A stretch of DNA of 21,094 bases from Physocladia obscura. Its lineage: Eukaryota; Chytridiomycota; Chytridiomycetes; Chytridiales; Chytriomycetaceae. Positions 19,021 through 21,094 of the stretch are shown in pieces (within the stretch, counting starts at the first letter, position 1; every line of letters starts with the position of its first letter). The translations under genes and the position numbers were made by a program. The stretch lies in assembly GCA_027596945.1 (NCBI GenBank), contig JADGJH010000298.1, forward strand, positions 854 through 21,947. Direction: 5' to 3'. The notes below the pieces were generated by a model that was not told the origin of the DNA, ran no database searches, and was given only the letters and a program-made list of their open reading frames with translations.

Positions 19021-19580
19021 TAATGCTTACATTTATTTGGGGTTCAGTGGGTTTTTTTATTCTAGCTGTTTCATTAATTGGTCATTGCATGACCACTCTG
19101 GGCAATTTAAGACAATATTATGGGCACTCTGAAAAAAACTTAGTGTTTATTTTTACAGGAATAGAACATTAAAATAAAACACCATGCTTGTGCATCATAT
19201 AAACTCTTCTTATTTTAATTTAATTTTTTGATTCAAATTTGTGAGACAAAGTGGGAAGTTAGATTTCCTCCATTTCTGTTGTACAATTTCTTGATTATGC
19301 GCCTGTCAAAATAAATAATCTTCTTTCATTATACATTTATATAGTACATTCAGTTTGTATATCTAAATATAATTTCAGTATATTTAACGACCATGTGACC
19401 AATCAAGCCAGGGTGCCACCAAGTAACTGGAAAATGAATAAAACTATTAGTTTCTTCTGAAATGGTCACAACAAATCAATAAAATTTTATCATCTCTAAA
19501 ACCTTTTTTTTCAACTTTTAATTTTCGACTTGCCAACAACAGGTTAGTCCAACTTGAGAGGCAAGTATTTAGTTAACTTA
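19021..19580. other. AT-rich stretch without a recognisable gene
   Basis: No open frame or repeat stands out. It ends where the hAT-like relic's detectable similarity begins, so the element's 5' end may lie here, but no terminal inverted repeat was recognised. Confidence 0.5.
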
Positions 19581-19633
19581 ATCCTCATCATACCTGGTTG
19601 CAAGCCATTTTTTATAAAGCCATTGGGATACAG

Positions 19634-20385
19634 TGGGGATTCTGCAAACTGGCAATGAAATTGCTACAACAATTATTGAAATTATTGGAGAAGTTGGGTA
19701 AGAAACATTCGCATCAGCTGTCACTGATAATATTTCAATTGTGCAATTGGCTTGAAAAAAAAATTGAGAGCAAATACCCTTGCTCATGCGCGAATGGGTG
19801 TGGTACTTATGTCGTGAATTTATTGATGAAAGACATTGTCAAATCACTCACTTATTATGACCAATGCCTCTGGAGTAGCTGCTTTTATTAAATGGTGCTA
19901 TTTGGTATCGTATGAGCACAAGTAGGCACATAATTGATTTGATGTGTCTCATGGTTTTACCTTTCCTGTTCTGACTCAATATAATATGCTCAAAAATTTA
20001 ATCAGTTGAAAATTTATTATAGCTCGACTCTTGGTTGGCCATGCTGTTGTTTCAAATGACAATCAAAAAGATAAGCTCATTGAATTTCAGTCCATTTTTC
20101 AAATGCCTTGTTTTAGACAGAAATTGACGAGTTTAAGTCTATTCTTGAGTTTCGATCAAATATTATTGAAAAATTTTCAAATAAATGATTGCAATCTGGG
20201 AGATATACTGTTATTTCAAGCATACGTGTGAGTCTTTCTTAAGCCATGAGACTTTGCCAAAATTTCCTGTCGATAGCCAATAAACATTGGAATTTTATTC
20301 ATACGGAGTCAATGAGATTTATTAACTTGTTAACTCCAAAATACAGTGATGACAATCCTATGGTTAGATCAAATAAAATTTTTCA
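19634..20385 (+). pseudogene. hAT/DUF659-like transposase relic
   Basis: Reading across frames gives, in family order: TVGILQTGNEIATTIIEIIG, then after a stop ETFASAVTDNISIVQLA, which resembles the VTDNASN block of DUF659/hAT proteins. Next come SKYPCSCANGC and VVNLLMKDIVKS, which take the place of the EKYP...C..H..NL...DI block. Then come FRQKLTSLSLFLSFDQILLK and ILLFQAY, matching the helical part before the dimerisation domain, and NFIHTESMRFINLLTPKYSD near 20290-20345. Stops at 19697, 19752 and 19860 and several frame changes mark it as dead. Unlike the 7-14 kb relics it keeps some CpG, so it may be younger or lie outside the heavily mutated block. Confidence 0.6.
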
Positions 20386-20690
20386 TTAATGTTCGTAGCT
20401 GTACATGTGACAGTGCTGTTGCTGAGGCTCAAAAGGAATTTGATCAGTATCTTTCACAATTCTGCGGTCGCACACTAGACACGCAACTGGGCCATTTGTT
20501 TATTTTTGCCGTTTTGATCGAAGACAGTTTCGTTCTTCCAATTGATAATTTCGATTTTTTCTCTCCAATCAGAATATCTCCAACAACTGAAACTTTATTG
20601 TCAAAGTAGTCACCAGAATCTTGCAAATTGATTGATTGATTTGTACCCTTCTTATCCATCATCGTTATTTCCACCATCACCACCAACGCA
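20386..20690. other. Region readable as protein on both strands
   Basis: The + strand stays open at 20346-20609 (AEAQKEFDQYLSQFCGRTLD ... IDNFDFFSPIRISPTTETLL). The minus strand reads ACLVCDRRIVKDTDQIPFEP then QQQHCHMYSYEH and a TAA at 20386-20388, preceded in a second frame by DYFDNKVSVVGDILIGEKKS. The + reading could be the C-terminal part of the hAT-like relic; the minus reading has a C-x2-C ... H-C-H zinc-like pattern but needs a frame change or an unproven intron (an in-frame TAA lies at 20500-20502). I cannot decide between them. Confidence 0.3.
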
Positions 20691-20711
20691 CACCCTCCCC
20701 GCGTTCTCCAG

Positions 20712-21062
20712 TTAATTGGGAAACGCGCGCCGCCGGGCAGCAGCAGCCGCAGCAGCAGCCTGCATCCTTGATGAGGGTGACTGAAGTCCCTGTTGTTGTT
20801 GTTGCTGTTGCATCGCCTGCAGCTGCATCCAATCGCGATTATCCCGAGACCCAGCAAGAAGCCTCTCCTGTTCCCGCTCTCTCTGCAATTCACGCTGCAG
20901 AAGTGCGAGATGTTGTGGATCCAACTGACTCCCAGCCACGGTCGAATTCGCTCCATGCAATTGCTCGCGGAGTGTCACCACAGAATCTGTCAGATTCTTT
21001 AGCGTAAATTAAAACAGAAAAAAAAAAAAACTAACCGTAACTAACCGTCGCGCCCCATCCAT
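20712..21062 (-). CDS. Gln/Ala-rich coiled-coil protein, function unknown
   Basis: Exon 1 is 21062-21036 (MDGARRLVT), with an in-frame TAA upstream of the ATG. A 39-bp intron with a T13 tract (21035-20997, GTTAGT...AAAG) keeps phase 0 into exon 2 (20996-20712). The product is 103 residues: NLTDSVVTLREQLHGANST, DPQHLALLQRELQREREQER (a strong coiled coil), DWMQLQAMQQQQQQQG, a run of eight Ala, and RRRAFPN. The CpG- and GC-rich sequence and the clean helix heptads favour a real gene. It could continue through an intron ending its frame before the TAA at 20712-20714, so the 3' end is open. The very short intron is the weak point; the start could instead lie outside the window. The family is not recognised. 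Confidence 0.55.
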
Positions 21063-21094
21063 TGTTATCCGTCTTTATCCCCAGTGCATTTCCT

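Noticed and set aside
1..21094. Search for CRISPR arrays, tRNA or rRNA genes, bacterial operons and toxin-antitoxin or phage modules
   Set aside because: No regularly spaced repeats, no tRNA B-box-like context that could be folded by eye, and gene structure is clearly eukaryotic with introns.

Overview
The window looks like nuclear DNA of a eukaryote. It is AT-rich. Genes are interrupted by short introns (about 39-86 bp) with GT...AG ends, several with a CTAAC or CTGAC branch-like site. Gene content points to a fungus, most likely an early-diverging, chytrid-like one: a secreted, probably GPI-anchored S41 peptidase of the fungal CPAF-like type, a SWC4/DMAP1 gene, and relics of YR/Crypton-like, Tc1/IS630-like and hAT/DUF659-like elements. 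The lineage is an inference; no marker here fixes it. I saw no rRNA, tRNA, CRISPR array or bacterial-type operon.

Layout. 1-2005: AT-rich, almost CpG-free sequence with one isolated exon-like piece (1035-1191), a 60-bp copy of a dispersed repeat and a degenerate tandem duplication. 2006-2898: a six-exon gene (+) for a small coiled-coil-type protein. 3011-5089 (-): a single-exon gene for a 692-residue, basic, mostly disordered protein with internal repeats, tail-to-tail with the preceding gene. 5201-6859 (-): a complete six-exon SWC4/DMAP1 gene, 446 residues, whose five introns I could place with all phases consistent. 6926-14740: about 7.8 kb of repeat graveyard, extremely poor in CpG, with a broken + strand reading frame, a Tc1/IS630-like transposase relic, a tyrosine-recombinase (Crypton-like) relic and a perfect 17-bp hairpin. 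14928-17363 (+): an intact three-exon S41 peptidase gene. 17364-19580: intergenic sequence, a broken gene on the minus strand with Nab2/ZC3H14-type zinc-finger spacing, and two short exon-like pieces. 19634-20385 (+): an hAT/DUF659-like transposase relic. 20712-21062 (-): a Gln/Ala-rich coiled-coil gene near the right edge.

The clearest large-scale signal is the split between CpG-bearing genes and CpG-erased repeats. TpG and CpA stay common in the repeats, which fits long-term cytosine methylation and deamination at CpG better than classical RIP. The genes do not form an obvious pathway. SWC4/DMAP1 is a chromatin housekeeping subunit, the S41 enzyme is secretory, and the remaining proteins are of unknown function. 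I did not find a convincing new defence or mobile system; the best leads for novelty are the 692-residue repeat protein, the small coiled-coil gene and the CpG landscape.
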